Source: Cydia pomonella
Lineage: Eukaryota; Arthropoda; Insecta; Lepidoptera; Tortricidae
Assembly (NCBI RefSeq): GCF_033807575.1
Contig: NC_084706.1
Location: forward strand, 21,490,725 to 21,554,724
Reading direction: 5' to 3'
Length of the DNA: 64,000 nucleotides
This document shows positions 42,185 to 53,761 of the stretch, in pieces. The notes below the pieces were generated by a model. The model was not told where the DNA came from. It ran no database searches and saw only the letters and a list, made by a program, of their open reading frames with translations. Numbering within the stretch: position 1 is the first letter of the stretch; every line of letters begins with the position of its first letter. Both the position numbers and the translations under genes were made by a program.

Positions 42185-43504
42185 ACTATCCACTATACTT
42201 CTTATAGAGATCGTAGACGTAGAAATATTTATTTCACGTGATAATATAAGTATATTTTAAGTTGAACAATTTTTTTAATTTAACAATAAAAAACTTACGT
42301 AAAATACAGTGTGTTTATAAAATGTTCAATTACTAATTTCTGACTAGAACGAGTTTTGGAACGACGTGGTCTGACTTTTTCGTGGGTCTATTATAAACCA
42401 TCACTAAGGTTGAATGACTTCTAAATGTTTTCTATTTCTTTTTAATAACGACATGAAAGGGACAGAGCGAATATAATCCAAATATTTCGAATTATTTATG
42501 GGCCCCCACACGTTAATATTAAATTGGAATGTAAAGGTTACTAAATTTTACATTGTCTTACCCTCGCAGCAAAATCGGATTTTGCTCACTTAATATAGGC
42601 AGCGAAGTACCTATCCTCGTTCAAGCTACTAAGGTTTCAATTGGCTCGTGAACAGCCCGCCTTGCGCAAGTCAAACGGTTTTTATTCGCGTTTAACAAAA
42701 TTTATTGTTTCTTTTTACCCCACGCCGGAGGTCAGTGCGTCTGTCCGTCTGTTCGACTAATGTTCCGTTTTTTGTTTCAGGTATGTGAAAAACGGTATTT
42801 GAGGAATTTGTTGCTATACTTCATTTTGCCTTGGTAAGAATATTTTAATACAATTTAAAACACGCGTAAATATTTAAAAAAATTCACCTATCTACCAGGC
42901 CTATTGCCCTGTAAATCTGTCTATGTAATAAGAATAGACATTAAAGGGTGAGAAAAAGCTGAGAACAATATATTACTTCATGGTTGTAACAACGTGCGAA
43001 GACCCTCGGCGTGCAAGTTTGACTCAAAACCGAGCCGGTTTTTTATTCACCTATATGTTTACCGAATTTTAATATAAAAATACAGTTGCAATCATATTAC
43101 CGATACTGCTTGTCTGTGTCTCATTCCTACTATTTATATTTCACCCTAAAACAAAATCGACCCCCAGCTTAGTTTTAAACCGTGTCTCAAAGTTGATTGA
43201 TCGTTGCGTTTCATATAATTTATAGTTGGGAGCGGGACAAATTATGAATAATGCTATGTATTGAGTTTAGTTTGATGGATGGGCTGCTGATAGCGTTTAG
43301 TGGCGAGGAATAGTTGGGATGAAATGTTATTACTAAATTTTGATGCTTAGTAAGGAAATATAAGGCTAACAGATTAGTTACAAAGTTTGCACAGCTGATA
43401 GCATAATTTCTGGAATATATTTAATTATGAAACATTAAAGGTTTCAAGATGTTTTTTTGTAGATAATTGGAAAATATTGCTACGTAAAAACTCCGTATTA
43501 ATGA
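42185..43504. other. No recognised feature
   Basis: AT-rich with short GC-richer spots (42717-42760, CGCCGGAGGTCAGTGCG). Nothing assigned. Confidence 0.45.
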
Positions 43505-43825
43505 GATAATTAAATTAGACCTCATTGAACAGATTCTAGAACCTCTTTTACCTCACTCTTAACCGACCAAAACAAATGACATGTTGATAATTACATTTAA
43601 GTCAAACAAATGTTGATATGACAGAAAGTGTTGCACATGATGATTAATTTTAGATAGATATATTTAATAATAATAATATATAATATATTTTTTTGTTCGG
43701 TAAATGAAACAAAATATATATATATGAAAAAAAATCTTAATTTCTATTTAAAGTTAATTGTTTTAATTTAAAAACCATCTCTTAAAATATCGGTATCTAA
43801 TTTGTTAGCTACTTATATATTTTCA
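43505..43825 (-). mobile_element. Second, inverted copy of the 23692-24390 element
   Basis: GATTCTAGAACCTCTTTTACC, TTTGTTCGGTAAATGAAAC, CCATCTCTTAAAATATCGGT and TTGTTAGCTACTTATATATT are the reverse complement, in the same order, of blocks in 23692-24110. One end is lost and there is no Rep-1 insert. Confidence 0.6.
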
Positions 43826-43937
43826 ACTATAATTTAAAAAATACTTGTAGATTCCATAAATGTGACCACCATCCTCTATTTACGTTTTGTGAACTATAGG
43901 AATGTTTCAACATGAATATTACAATTAGTTTTCAGGT

Positions 43938-44275
43938 TCAGTAGGAACACAACACTATGAGTAGGGTCTAGCATTATTTAGCTGCGGTTTTCTGTAAGGC
44001 GGTAGTACTTCTCCAGTTGGGCTCTGCTCTAGATATGAGGTTAATTTTTTGTCTTCCGTGTGTAAATAAATAGCCAATATTTATTGGGTATATTAGTACG
44101 TGGGAATGTCTTTTTGTTGATGAAACGTAGATATCGTAGAATGTTTTTGGTTTTAGGATCATACAGGGTTAGGAATGAGCAAAGTTTTGTTGGATAGACA
44201 AGTTTTTTGTAAGCGTGTTAACGATCCTTTTAATACCTGTATACTCCTATTTTGAAGAACCCCATACCATAGTGA
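43938..44275 (+). repeat. Rep-1 repeat pieces
   Basis: GGAACACAACACTATGAGTAG, TTTTCTGTAAGGCGGTAGTAC and GGGCTCTGCTCTAGAT match the middle of Rep-1. After an unrelated stretch, TACTCCTATTTTGAAGAACCC at 44245-44265 matches the long variant. Confidence 0.5.
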
Positions 44276-44497
44276 AGTCCTTATTATAAGTGCTTACTTA
44301 ATTGTAAACGCCGACTACACCGTCTAAAATCCTAGAATTATAAGCAAACCCTCGTCACAGTTGTACACATATCGACAATGATCAGTGACACCGCCTGGGG
44401 CGCGCCGGCTCGCTATATGCCCAAACGTGTTGCCTTGCAATGCTGCCCAAGTTGAATTTAGTAGATTATGCAGTGGATTTTACAACAAGGGCATAAA

Positions 44498-44565
44498 GAA
44501 CCGAGGGCCGATATAGGTTGAGGATAGAATGGGCATTTATGCCCGTGTTATATACTCAGCTTTTC
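44498..44565 (+). repeat. Rep-5 short repeat
   Basis: GAACCGAGGGCCGATATAGG, TTGAGGATAGAATGGGCATT, TATGCCCGTGTTATATACTC. See 9111-9160 and 49599-49650. Confidence 0.5.
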
Positions 44566-44682
44566 AATCTATGCGAGGAAAATATATAGAAAAATCAAAT
44601 AATCCAGTTTATTTTATCGTATTTGTTCAAGGTTAGAAATGAGTACTCGGGGCCGCGTACGGCCGCGTTGTTTCGGTATTTT

Positions 44683-44782
44683 GCCATGGCTTATGGCAAC
44701 TCATAACTGAATAATTGGCGTAGTTAAGCACTACTTTTTACGAAAGCGACTGCCATCTGGCCTTTCATTCCAACCCAGTGGG
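44683..44782 (-). mobile_element. SINE-B fragment, minus strand
   Basis: GCCATGGCTTATGGCAACTC and CGAAAGCGACTGCCATCTGG, TTCATTCCAACCC match part of 4076-4393. Confidence 0.5.
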
Positions 44783-44794
44783 GGAAAGAAAAGA

Positions 44795-44900
44795 AAGAAA
44801 ATACATTTATTTATGACAAAACAAACATGGATAACAAAAACATGTTGACAATACAATGTATAACATTTAGCGCAAAATGCCATAAAATGGTTACAACTCA
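44795..44900 (-). mobile_element. LINE 3' tail remnant, minus strand
   Basis: GAAAGAAAATACATTTATTTA followed by TGACAAAACAAACATGG and GCCATAAAATGGTTACAACTC; on the minus strand it resembles a LINE 3' UTR with an A-rich repeated tail. Confidence 0.4.
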
Positions 44901-44904
44901 GAAT

Positions 44905-45205
44905 ACTAACCTTTTCTTCACATTCTTTCCCTATAGTTTTTAGTTATTCCTTAAAAGTAATTATTATTACCTTCGCATACTTTTCCAACTGTCTAAGCAC
45001 ATAATTCTGTTTTTCTTGAACCTCAGTTTACTACAAAGTGTATCAGTTCCGTGTATGTAACTACATATTAAGTGTTTTTGCCATATATTATATTTTCAAT
45101 TTTGTAGTTTGTTTTGATTTGAACTAATACATGTCAGTTGTTATTTTTGTTAGTCGCAGCTAACATTTGGACGGTTTGTCAGATTTGTAACAAGTTTAAT
45201 CTGGA
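44905..45205. other. No recognised feature
   Basis: AT-rich, nothing noticed. Confidence 0.45.
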
Positions 45206-45208
45206 GGA

Positions 45209-45394
45209 CAATTCCAACTTGCAATCTGACATTAAAATTATATCTAAATGTTGTAATTTAGTTATAGTTTACATTTTGCTCATACTTATCCGTTCATGTA
45301 TTGGGTGCGAGCGAGACCCACGGGCTAATATTATAATGACAACATTAAGATATGATTTCAATGTCAAAATGTAAGTTTGAATTGGCAACCTTAT
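45209..45394. mobile_element. MITE, intact relative of 10794-12644
   Basis: GACAATTCCAACTTGCAATCT and its mirror ATGTAAGTTTGAATTGGC form the ends, GACATTAAAAT/ATTTCAATGTC follow. The core has TTTTGCTCATACTTATCCG and GGGTGCGAGCGAGACCC, also found in 61929-62110. Confidence 0.6.
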
Positions 45395-45395
45395 C

Positions 45396-46662
45396 ATGCT
45401 TTTACTTTTAAGAAACAGAATTGTATTATATTTTACTGTATTCTACTGACAGTGTTTCAAAAACAAGGACAATTAAACATACAACAGCCTACCTATTCGT
45501 ACCAAGCTCAAAACCAATCATAACACGCTCAAACGTGTCACGTTGCGAACAATGACGTGCTGTAACGTCACAAACGCGCAGCGCGATGTCACTCGGGTCA
45601 CGTCATTTTGATTCACGACTAACTGGGCAGTTTCCATTAGATTTATGTTCATTGATAGAGATGGGCTGTGTCTGTTATGGCAATGCAACAGATAGGCTTT
45701 TTGCAACATGTTGACAACAGGCGAAAATAACGTGTTCCAAACAGACAATATAAGTGATCATAGCGTTGGTATGTAATGTAACTTAAAAATGCTTGTTTTA
45801 GAAAAGCCCCCAATGTCCAAGATGTAAGTTAAAATCTGTGTATGTATGACTGAATTGGAAAAGATCTTTATAAAAATATTTTTCATTTAATCTGTTATTT
45901 CTTTATGAATTGTGTCGAAAAGTTTTTAAATTTCCATTGGTCATCATTCCATCATTCAAATTCCTATGTCCGTAGAATTAGGTAGTGTAATGTTTAGTAC
46001 TGTTGCGAATGCAACTTATTATTGTATAAAAATATTCCCAATGCAGTAGTTAAACGAAGCCATCGGGCTCGGCTAGTATTCAGAGGCTTTTTCAAAAGCA
46101 CCAAGGAGCGTTCCACATATTTTGTATCGCAGTCATCAAACATTGAAACCACCTTTTGCACTGATCAAATATTGCAAATCACTCTTTCGTCATCCTCCAT
46201 ACTACCGTTTGTCAAGAATCCCTTGGAAACCAGTACCTTTTGGAAAATTATAACACTTCACCACAAATCGAGGCTTTTATTTGAGTCGTCGTGATCCTGA
46301 CCTGCATGGTGGCTACAGTATTACCTAATTATTTAAAGTTTTGTAGTATTTGTAAGGGGTGACCATAAGCCATACCTACTTATAATAACATAACCAATGT
46401 ACCTATAAAGTGTTGGCAACTGGAATTTATGACACCATGTCAGTGTCTGCTTTAAGAACTAATTCGTCGTTAGGCAGTGAATTTTGTTTAAATACACGGA
46501 TAAAGCAACACTTATGTATTTTTAATTTATGCGGAATTACCTAAATTTCAAATTATTTAATTAAAAAAAAAAACATAAAATTGAGGTGAGGTAAGAATTA
46601 CGAGCTTTGTCATCAGAGTATGTCTTCAATGTAGTTCAACGAGTGTGCGGAGTGTTAGGGAG
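45396..46662. other. No recognised feature
   Basis: A CpG-containing spot at 45530-45610 (CACGTTGCGAACAATGACGTG) is notable in composition only. The 90-codon frame at 46022-46294 has no motif I recognise. Confidence 0.45.
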
Positions 46663-46711
46663 ACTGCTTATCACCAGGAGGACCGTATGCTTGTTTGCCA
46701 CCGACGTAGTA
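46663..46711 (-). repeat. Rep-1 head fragment, minus strand
   Basis: Reverse complement reads TACTACGTCGGTGGCAAACA, AGCATACGGTCCTCCTGGTG. It directly follows, in the same direction, the 3' end of the LINE remnant at 46714-47785. Confidence 0.6.
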
Positions 46712-46713
46712 TC

Positions 46714-47785
46714 TTATCTCATAGTTTTCGGGAGCCCTTGCATATACACTTCGACCCATAGATCCGTCAACTTCAAAAGAGCTTTTCCGACCATCTCCAT
46801 ATGTCGGATGATGGCGCTCATGGGAGCCATTTTGAATTCCTTTGGTTCCAGATAGGCTGCTTCAAAGTCCTTCATTCTTTGCCTGGTGAGGGCGTGACAT
46901 TCACACGTCAGGTGTTTCACTGTCTCTTCCTCTTCGCCACACATTCGACAATCGGTGTTGTCAGAGTGTCCCATCATGGCCAAAACTGCTTCCACCCCGT
47001 AATGGCCAGTAAACACCCATATTATAATTTGGAGTTGTCTTTTGCTAAGTTTCCATAGCTTTTTGCTCCAACCAGAGTCTACTCCTTGCATAAAGAGGTT
47101 TGAGTGCTTTAGACCCATCAGACTACCCTATTCTTTTTATGTTTGGTCTTAGTGTAGTCTTTGATAGCCGTTATGATGGTTCCCTGTGAACCCTACAAAT
47201 GGTTCCGGACCTTTAAAATTACTTACAGATCCGGCTCTAGCAAGTTCATCTACATTTTCAGTGCCTATGAATCCTTCGTGTCCTGGGATCCATGCCAGTT
47301 GCGCTTTGTTTTGCCTTCCAAGCTTGTTCAGAGCTTGGATACCATTGTGTACAAGTCTAGAGTCCACTCTGAGCGCCTTGAGCGCTTTGAGTGCAGCCTG
47401 ACTCTCGCTGAGTATATAGATATTCTTCTCTTGGGTCTGCCTAACTATATTATCATGCACACAGGCAATTATAGCGTATGTCTCGGCTTGAAAGACAGTG
47501 GCGTAATTATCCATGCTTATACTACTACTAAAGTCGTTTACATAAATGCCTGCGCCTGTCCCAGATACTGTCTTGGACCCGTCTGTGTACCATATGATGT
47601 CGTTGTCATCAGAAGTTGGCGCTTCAAGACCTTCGGTCCATTCAGCCCTTGTTGGAACTTTAACTGTAAATTTTTTGCAGAACACAAACTTGCGTTGCAT
47701 TTTGTCGCAATCCATATTCGTTATCCTTTCCATGGCATTGTTGCATTCCATGTTTGTGTGGTACTGGCGTAGTATAAAAAAATAG
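46714..47785 (-). pseudogene. LINE RNase H domain and zinc-knuckle-like tail
   Basis: Two minus-strand frames encode the C-terminal part of a non-LTR retrotransposon polyprotein. The first (47149-47751, 200 codons) is an RNase H domain, which removes the RNA strand during reverse transcription: IIWYTDGSK with Asp57, GAGIY, QAE with Glu90, ILSESQAALKAL, AWIPGHEGFIG and Asp168 in VDELA. The second catalytic Asp (SDSQAA in relatives) is Glu116 here. A stop and frame change near 47149-47118 leads to the second frame (46714-47118), with LWKLSKRQLQ, VFTGHYG and a Cys-rich CRMCGEEEETVKHLTCEC segment (Cys57, Cys60, His69, Cys72). RNase H domains of this kind occur in I-, LOA- and R1-type LINEs; I cannot decide which. 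No RT domain remains. Confidence 0.8.
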
Positions 47786-48513
47786 TAGAAAATTACTTAT
47801 GTATATATACCTAACAAACAATATTTAATAATCTTTTAGGCCTCAGGCCTTTTATTTTCCTGCACTTTGATACCATAAAATTTTGACTATTAAAGTTAAT
47901 ATCAGCTAAACATCCTTCAACCCTCCCAAGTCCTTCATTCATCAAGGCCCACCAAATCCTGACTGCCTCGACATTGTACTAGGCACATGTTTACGTAAAC
48001 ATAAAAGATATCCCGACTCACAAAATTCCATTCAGATACCTTTCCCGGCGGAATATTTCGGGAAATCGCGTTTTAAGGGAAAAAGCTGGGCCTTTTCGGT
48101 AAAGGGTTCCATCATTTATAACTCCTGTTGACAGCAGCGTTTGCTTGTTTCCTATCTAACTTGCCTAAGACTTTAAAGTTAGCAAGTACAACGGAATCCC
48201 AGCTTTAAAATGAAGTTACGAAGGTTCAAAGTAATTTCGGGGTGTCGGTTTTTAAAAGGTTGTAATTAGTGATGTTGGCAAATTGCTTATTGTTAGGAGT
48301 TAGGATTAGAAAAGATGTGATGCATGGGCACTGTTATTACTCGTATTAGAAACTGCAGGCGTGTGCAATCCAATTAACTTACTAAAATCAACATATTATC
48401 CGTACTTGGTGTAAACGAAGAAAACTTGCTTTTTAATACCTATAATAGTGCACATTTTCGTTAAGTCGAATCAAAATTCCCGCCTTTTTGTGAGTCGGTT
48501 AAACTGCCATATA

Positions 48514-48515
<2 letters not shown>
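47786..48515. other. No recognised feature
   Basis: AT-rich, nothing noticed. Confidence 0.5.

Positions 48516-48577
<62 letters not shown>
48516..48577. repeat. (GT)31 microsatellite
   Basis: Uninterrupted GT dinucleotides for 62 bp; shorter GT runs continue to about 48602. Likely length-polymorphic. The Cys/Val frames across it are an artefact. Confidence 0.95.
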
Positions 48578-48579
<2 letters not shown>

Positions 48580-48727
48580 CGTGTGCACTACCTGTGTGTG
48601 TGCCTCATTGATCAAAATCTATTTTCTAAATGAACACGACGTCAAAGCACGTAAAAAATTGCACAGAAATTCATCAAATTTGTTTATTGTGATGTATAAT
48701 AATATTGCAAGACAATATAATGTACAG

Positions 48728-48850
48728 CTACCCAAAATTCTTCTTTTTGGGTTTCCGCAGCCTAAATGGCAGAAAGAGCATGTCCGCCTGTCCGTCCGTC
48801 TATCTGTCTATAAGTCACAGCCATTTGTCTCATAAACTTTAAGGTACTTA
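48728..48850 (+). repeat. Rep-2-like fragment
   Basis: TTTTTGGGTTTCCGCAGCC, GTCCGCCTGTCCGTCCGTC and AGTCACAGCCATTTGTCTCA resemble one end of Rep-2. Degraded. Confidence 0.35.
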
Positions 48851-49523
48851 TATTAAATTGAAATTTGAAACATATGTAGGAGAAATTTGTATGCCACTAC
48901 TTACCTACTTTAGAGGTTAAAATGAAACAAAAAATACCTAGGCACTCCATACCATGGAGTATTGAAAAAAAAAACTTCAAATCAAAGTATGACACGTTGG
49001 TCGAAAGGTCTTTCAAAATAACATTAATGTTTCTAAAAATGTTTTTTGATTGAGTGGATAGTTTAAACGGTAAACGTTTCGAAATTCAAAATAAAGACCC
49101 CTTTGTCTTATAAACCGGGCGTACAAAACTTATGAAAAAATCAAGAAAATGAAGCTTGAAAAAGATAGATTATCCCATTAATGATTTTTTTCCAAATTTT
49201 TCTCCTTATTAAAAGGACTTAAATGCCGGGAAGATATGCCCTTATCCTGTTATGGTTTTTAACATCGTATAAATGTATGGAACCTTTCACTATGCGCCGA
49301 CACGCACTTGGCCGTTTTTAAGTGACAATAAAATTAATCCGCTAACAGATTTACGCTCGAACTCCATCCGCTTATAATCAAATAAGTTTATACTTTGAAA
49401 ACAGCAAAATTTTTCGTTAACTTTGTTATTTTGTCCTAGGGTCAGGGTACAAAAGTTTAAAAATGTATACTGAAACTGTGAAGGAATTTCAGAGAGTTGC
49501 AAGGTCGAACATTCCGATTCTTA
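48851..49523. other. No recognised feature
   Basis: AT-rich, nothing noticed. Confidence 0.5.
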
Positions 49524-49598
49524 CGGCCCGATTCGAAGAATGATTAAGACACGTTTAAGATCTTGGAAAGATCTTTAATAGATCGATAACTAAACAAA
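49524..49598. mobile_element. Left part of a CGGCCCGATTCGAAG MITE
   Basis: Nearly identical to the first 75 bp of the MITE at 49759-50030 (CGGCCCGATTCGAAGAATGA, AGACACGTTTAAGATCTTGG). It is cut off where Rep-5 begins. Confidence 0.7.
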
Positions 49599-49650
49599 AG
49601 AACCGAGGGCTTATATACGTTGAGGATAGAATGGGCATTTATACCCAAAC
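49599..49650 (+). repeat. Rep-5 short repeat
   Basis: AGAACCGAGGGCTTATATACG, GAGGATAGAATGGGCATTTAT. Lies directly against the truncated MITE copy. Confidence 0.5.
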
Positions 49651-49758
49651 TCTATTGGTATTATGCTTTTCACTTCGATTGCACTTTAATTTCACTTTAA
49701 AGTGATTGCTTTTCACTTTTCACTTCGAAGATGTTATAAAGAACTATCAAATATCTAA

Positions 49759-50030
49759 CGGCCCGATTCGAAGAATGATCAAGACACGTTTAAGATCTTG
49801 GAAAGATCTTTAAAAGATCGATAACTAAACGACATGTCAAAATTGACGAATATTTCGATTCCACTGTGATCCCTATAAGATCTATCTACGATATTTCTAA
49901 CGTCAAAGTGACATTGGTTGCCCGAATCAAGCTGCATCTGTCAATTATACAACATTCAAACGATATCTGAATGAGAACTTATCTAAACCAGAACTTATCC
50001 TTATCGTATTTCATTCTTCGAATCGGGCCG
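49759..50030. mobile_element. MITE, full copy, CGGCCCGATTCGAAG ends
   Basis: CGGCCCGATTCGAAGAATGA at 49759 and its mirror TCATTCTTCGAATCGGGCCG ending at 50030 are perfect 20-bp inverted ends except one base. Interior includes AGATCTTGGAAAGATCT palindromes. 272 bp, non-coding. Confidence 0.8.
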
Positions 50031-50159
50031 CTAGCCGCTAATAAGGAGGCAGCAATCCATCAAATGCTGGGGTTTGTGTTCAAAATGCTGGTTTCAGAAC
50101 GTGTTTTGCTTACGAAAGAGTTCATGTTCATGTCCGAGTTATATAGCTGATTATATAAT

Positions 50160-50385
50160 AGTACATTACGATACATGTGCGAAAAATAAAAAAATCGCAA
50201 CGAGTGGTGATAAATTAAAACACGACCGAAGGGAGTGTTTTAAATCGACACGAGTTGCGAATTGCTTATTCGCACAGGTATCGTACAACGTTTTACAGTA
50301 CATATGGCCCTTTAAATTTTCAACACAGTTACGTAATGTGCTACTTATCGCACTAGTGTGGTAAAGTAGCACCATATGTACTGTA
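50160..50385 (+). repeat. Rep-4 repeat
   Basis: CGATACATGTGCGAAAAATA, AACGAGTGGTGATAAATTAAA, GAATTGCTTATTCGCACAGG, TATCGTACAACGTTTTACAGT, ACATATGGCCCTTTAAATTT and TCGCACTAGTGTGG. Internal inverted pieces are frequent. Same family as 27446-27660 and 55925-56160. Confidence 0.65.
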
Positions 50386-50615
50386 AACTTTTAAGTGAAA
50401 CAGTTTTAGATAAGAAATAAAGTGTAATTAATTTTACTAATTTTTATCAAAATTATAAAATAGAGAATAAAACAGTGATTTCGTTATGCAGAGTGATTAG
50501 TTAAATACTTTTAGGAGTATTTTTATGCATTTTTTGTATCAAATTGAAGATAAAAGGGAAAAGTATAATGCATTTGTATGTTATATTGTCTTGGATATCT
50601 AGGATGGTCCAAAAA

Positions 50616-50995
50616 TAACTAACTAACTATTGTGGCGCAGTGATCCAAAGAGGGTCTTGGCCTCCAAAACGAGAGAACGCATCCTGTGCCACTTCCTGCC
50701 AGTTATCGGCTTTGAGTTGGCGCAGATCCACCTGTACACTGTCGCTTCAGCGGTATCTGGGCCGACCCACTGGACGGCGACCAGTCGGTCGTCCCAAATC
50801 AGCTCTCTTAACACCCCGATCCTCACCCATCCTCAGTAAATAGCCGAACCAGCGAAGTCTGTGAGATTTTGTTTCGCCGATGATATTGGATTCGGCCACT
50901 AACTTCTCGATTTCGGCATTCTTACGGATCCTTCAGGTGCTGCCATCTCTTTTGATAGGTCCCAGGATCTTCCGTAACACCTTCACCTGGTCCAA
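50616..50995 (-). pseudogene. RTE-type LINE 3' end, minus strand
   Basis: On the minus strand it encodes a longer version of the end seen at 60-259: KILGPIKRDGST, EIEKLVAESNIIGETKSHRL, RWFGYLLRMGEDRGVKRADL, GRPTGRRPVGRPRYR, then a stop where Trp is expected (TGA), SDSVQVDLRQLKADNWQEVAQD, a deletion, and the EAKTLFGSLRH end in another frame. The (TTAG)n tail is at 50616-50629. Stops and the deletion make it inactive. Confidence 0.8.
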
Positions 50996-51993
50996 AAATT
51001 ATTTCATTTAAATTTTACTACAGCAAAACGTATTGGGTACCTCCAGAATATTCTCATTTAGCTTTGATGCATAAACGCAAACGCTTATCACATTTTATGA
51101 AATGATTTTTGGGCTCGGACCCTACTCTGTTAAACAAAGGCGTTTGTATCTTTTATGCGGAGCGGTCAGCTCCCGTCTTAATGGCACGAGTTAAAACAAC
51201 AATGTCTTTAAAAAGCATCAATCGTGATAGGATCAAATCTAAATTGCAGTTTATTCGAAATCGCTTCAGCCACGTGGGTGGTAAAAACAACAGAATATTG
51301 GAGATAACAAAACTTGTTGCGTATCTCCGAATGTACTGTTTCATTAATTTGATCCATATACCTATATAGGACGGTAAAATCGGCTTTCAAACGGCTTGTT
51401 CCCGTTTACTTATGACGGTTTTTTTGGCAGTAGTAGAAGTACTCACTGCATAAAGGTAACAATACCTTTTGTTTAACAGATTAGGATCCAAGACCGTAAA
51501 AATTATTTCATAAAATTCATGCATAAGATCATCAACAATTGCCGCAGTTAAATGTACGAGTATACGTATGTTTGGGCCAGCCTGTATATATTTGTAAATC
51601 CTGGGATCCTACTTGACTCGCCAGTTTGTTAATGATAATTCAATCTCTAACTAAACTCTTTTTTCTACATGTTTGAGGCTATAATTCATTCAATTCACGA
51701 AGCGGCAGCTGTAATTCACGAGGCTTCATGATAATTCTCCGTCTACCACTTCTCGAGTAACTTGGTCATATTAGTTTCTATTTTTATGTTTCTATGTGCT
51801 ACATCAGCCTTTTATTGTTTCTATACATATTATTTGATGTCTTATTTCAGTGTTACATTACAACTGATTGATAGAAAAGATTACCTCATCGCAACTGGTT
51901 ACGAAACTTAATTGCAACGGGTTTTAAGGGATCTGTAACTTAAATAAGAATATATTTATTAATCATAGATTTAAACGTTAAAGTTTATAAATT
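50996..51993. other. No recognised feature
   Basis: AT-rich. The 86-codon frame at 51109-51369 and the overlapping minus frames have no motif. Confidence 0.5.
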
Positions 51994-52203
51994 TTATCCC
52001 TTTGAACTCTTTATGGCATAGACACAAACATCACTCAAACGCCAAGCTCCCGGATGCAATCGAGCTAATTTAAACCTTACTAGAAATTGTGAAGGCTATT
52101 TATTTTGACAGCGTCCGCCATAACACCTATACGAGTAAGTGTCTTTGGCGCTGTCGGCACGACGCACACTACACTAAAAGGTGTTTTGGCGTTCAAAGGT
52201 TAA
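51994..52203. mobile_element. piggyBac-type MITE, second copy
   Basis: CCCTTTGAACTCTTTATGGC and the mirror GGCGTTCAAAGGTTAA; TTAA at 52200-52203 survives and the left one is mutated. The interior shares CTAATTTAAACCTTACT, GTGAAGGCTA and ATAACACCTATA with 28605-28800. Confidence 0.6.
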
Positions 52204-52964
52204 AGTTACTTTTTACCACCGTAACGCTAATTTACCCGCTTTTATTCTATGCTTTTGTCTCGCCTTTAGTAAAAAATCTATATAATCTGTACTTAAATAT
52301 TGTCTATTCCCTCAATATTTGCCAAGAAATTTATAAGTAAGATAAGATAAGATCAATCGAAGGTTCTTTGTATTAGACACAAAATCTATAAACCTAGCTA
52401 TTAAACTTAAATCTAGAAAAATGGAAAATACTAAAGCCAGACTTCATTTCAGAAATTGAAAGCTAATACGCTCCATGATTGAAGCTGCGTTTATCTTACT
52501 CTTTTCTTTGCTTAAGAATTTTACGATATTGAGAGCTATCCTCGATTTAGTTAAAGGTTCTTTACTTTCCGAGCTGCTTCCGTATTGAACAGTAACTGTA
52601 TCGACCCTAAAGAGCTGACGATGACGTGAGATTTGTACTCATTTGTACATACCCATATACATAAGTATAAGGGCATTTCAGAAAAAAGTGTACCCTGAAT
52701 TTATTTTTTAAACCTAACAAGTTTTGGGTTATTTCTACTTAGAATAACGAGCACTGTCGATTGAAGTAATAAAAATGTGTCCCACTTTTATCTGTCAGTT
52801 TTTTAATGCAGTCAACCAAACATACATGTTGTATGGACCGTTACAAAACTGACTAATAATTTTTGTATGGAAAATTAAGAATAATTAAGGAAAATCGGGT
52901 AGTTTTTTTTTCTGAAAACCCTAATGAATATAAAATAAATATTATAGGGACATACATAAATTGA
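52204..52964. other. No recognised feature
   Basis: AT-rich, nothing noticed. Confidence 0.5.
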
Positions 52965-53095
52965 CTGACGATGAGTATCACGGTAAGGTCAAAAAAGCTT
53001 ATGTTGTGGGTACTCAGACAACGATATTATATATCATATACAAATATTTAAATGCATAGAAAACATCCATGACTCAGGAACTAATATGATTATCA
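52965..53095 (-). mobile_element. SINE-A fragment, minus strand
   Basis: AAAAAGCTTATGTTGTGGGT, ACTCAGACAACGATATTATA, AGAAAACATCCATGACTCAGG parallel 35430-35757. The head is missing. Confidence 0.6.
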
Positions 53096-53261
53096 CGACG
53101 TTTATATTTGTCGGAAAATATTAAAATATACCGAGTTTGCACAAAAAAAGATCGATTGATATCAAGAGAATCTATTAAAAAAACAACAATTTAAAGCTTC
53201 CTGTTAAGACTAAAATAATAGTTACATCTAAATATATTTATTTTCGTGTGTTAATTACATA

Positions 53262-53535
53262 CGGCACGATTCAAACTTTAAGATACGACAAAAATTTCCT
53301 AAATATACGATGTGGATCTTTAGGTGTGGTAAATCCGGATCTTAAATTATCAAGTTAAATTGTATATCTACCTAGACTAAGTCAAACATTTGCCAAATAT
53401 ACCATATGAATTAGATATGTCAGTATCAAAAATGACGTTTTTGTTTGAAGAAACGTCGCTCTTGACACTGACATATTTAATCCATATCGTATCCTTAGCA
53501 AATGTTTAACGTATATTAAAGTTTGAATTGGACCG
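53262..53535. mobile_element. MITE with nested palindromic core
   Basis: CGGCACGATTCAAACTTTAAG and its mirror TTAAAGTTTGAATTGGACCG are the ends. A second palindrome inside (AATGACGTTT ... AAACGTCGC, GATATGTCAG ... CTGACATATT) matches the element at 28265-28390. Confidence 0.65.
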
Positions 53536-53618
53536 CTAGTCTGTGCGTTGTCGCTCAGTAAATAGGTGCCTACTCTGTGGCGTAAAGCCGTGGTGGACTG
53601 TAATTTGATGAATATATT

Positions 53619-53761
53619 AATTAATTTTGTATCAAGCAGAAACGTTAAAAACAGAAAGGCTTAGAAAGAAAAATAAATTAAAATTGTTCCACTTTTTTCC
53701 ACTTTTAATTTATTTCTAAGCTTAAAAGCATCGTTCGCAGACGTTTGATACAAAATTAATT
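53619..53761. mobile_element. Palindromic MITE, AAATTAATT ends
   Basis: AATTAATTTTGTATCAAGCAG mirrors TTTGATACAAAATTAATT; inside, GCTTAGAAAGAAAAATAAAT mirrors ATTTATTTCTAAGC. Confidence 0.6.

Noticed and set aside
47161..47772. 203-codon plus-strand frame
   Set aside because: It lies antisense to the RNase H frame, which carries clear family motifs; this one has none.
48518..48633. Frames rich in Cys-Val across 48448-48835
   Set aside because: They are produced by the (GT)31 microsatellite.
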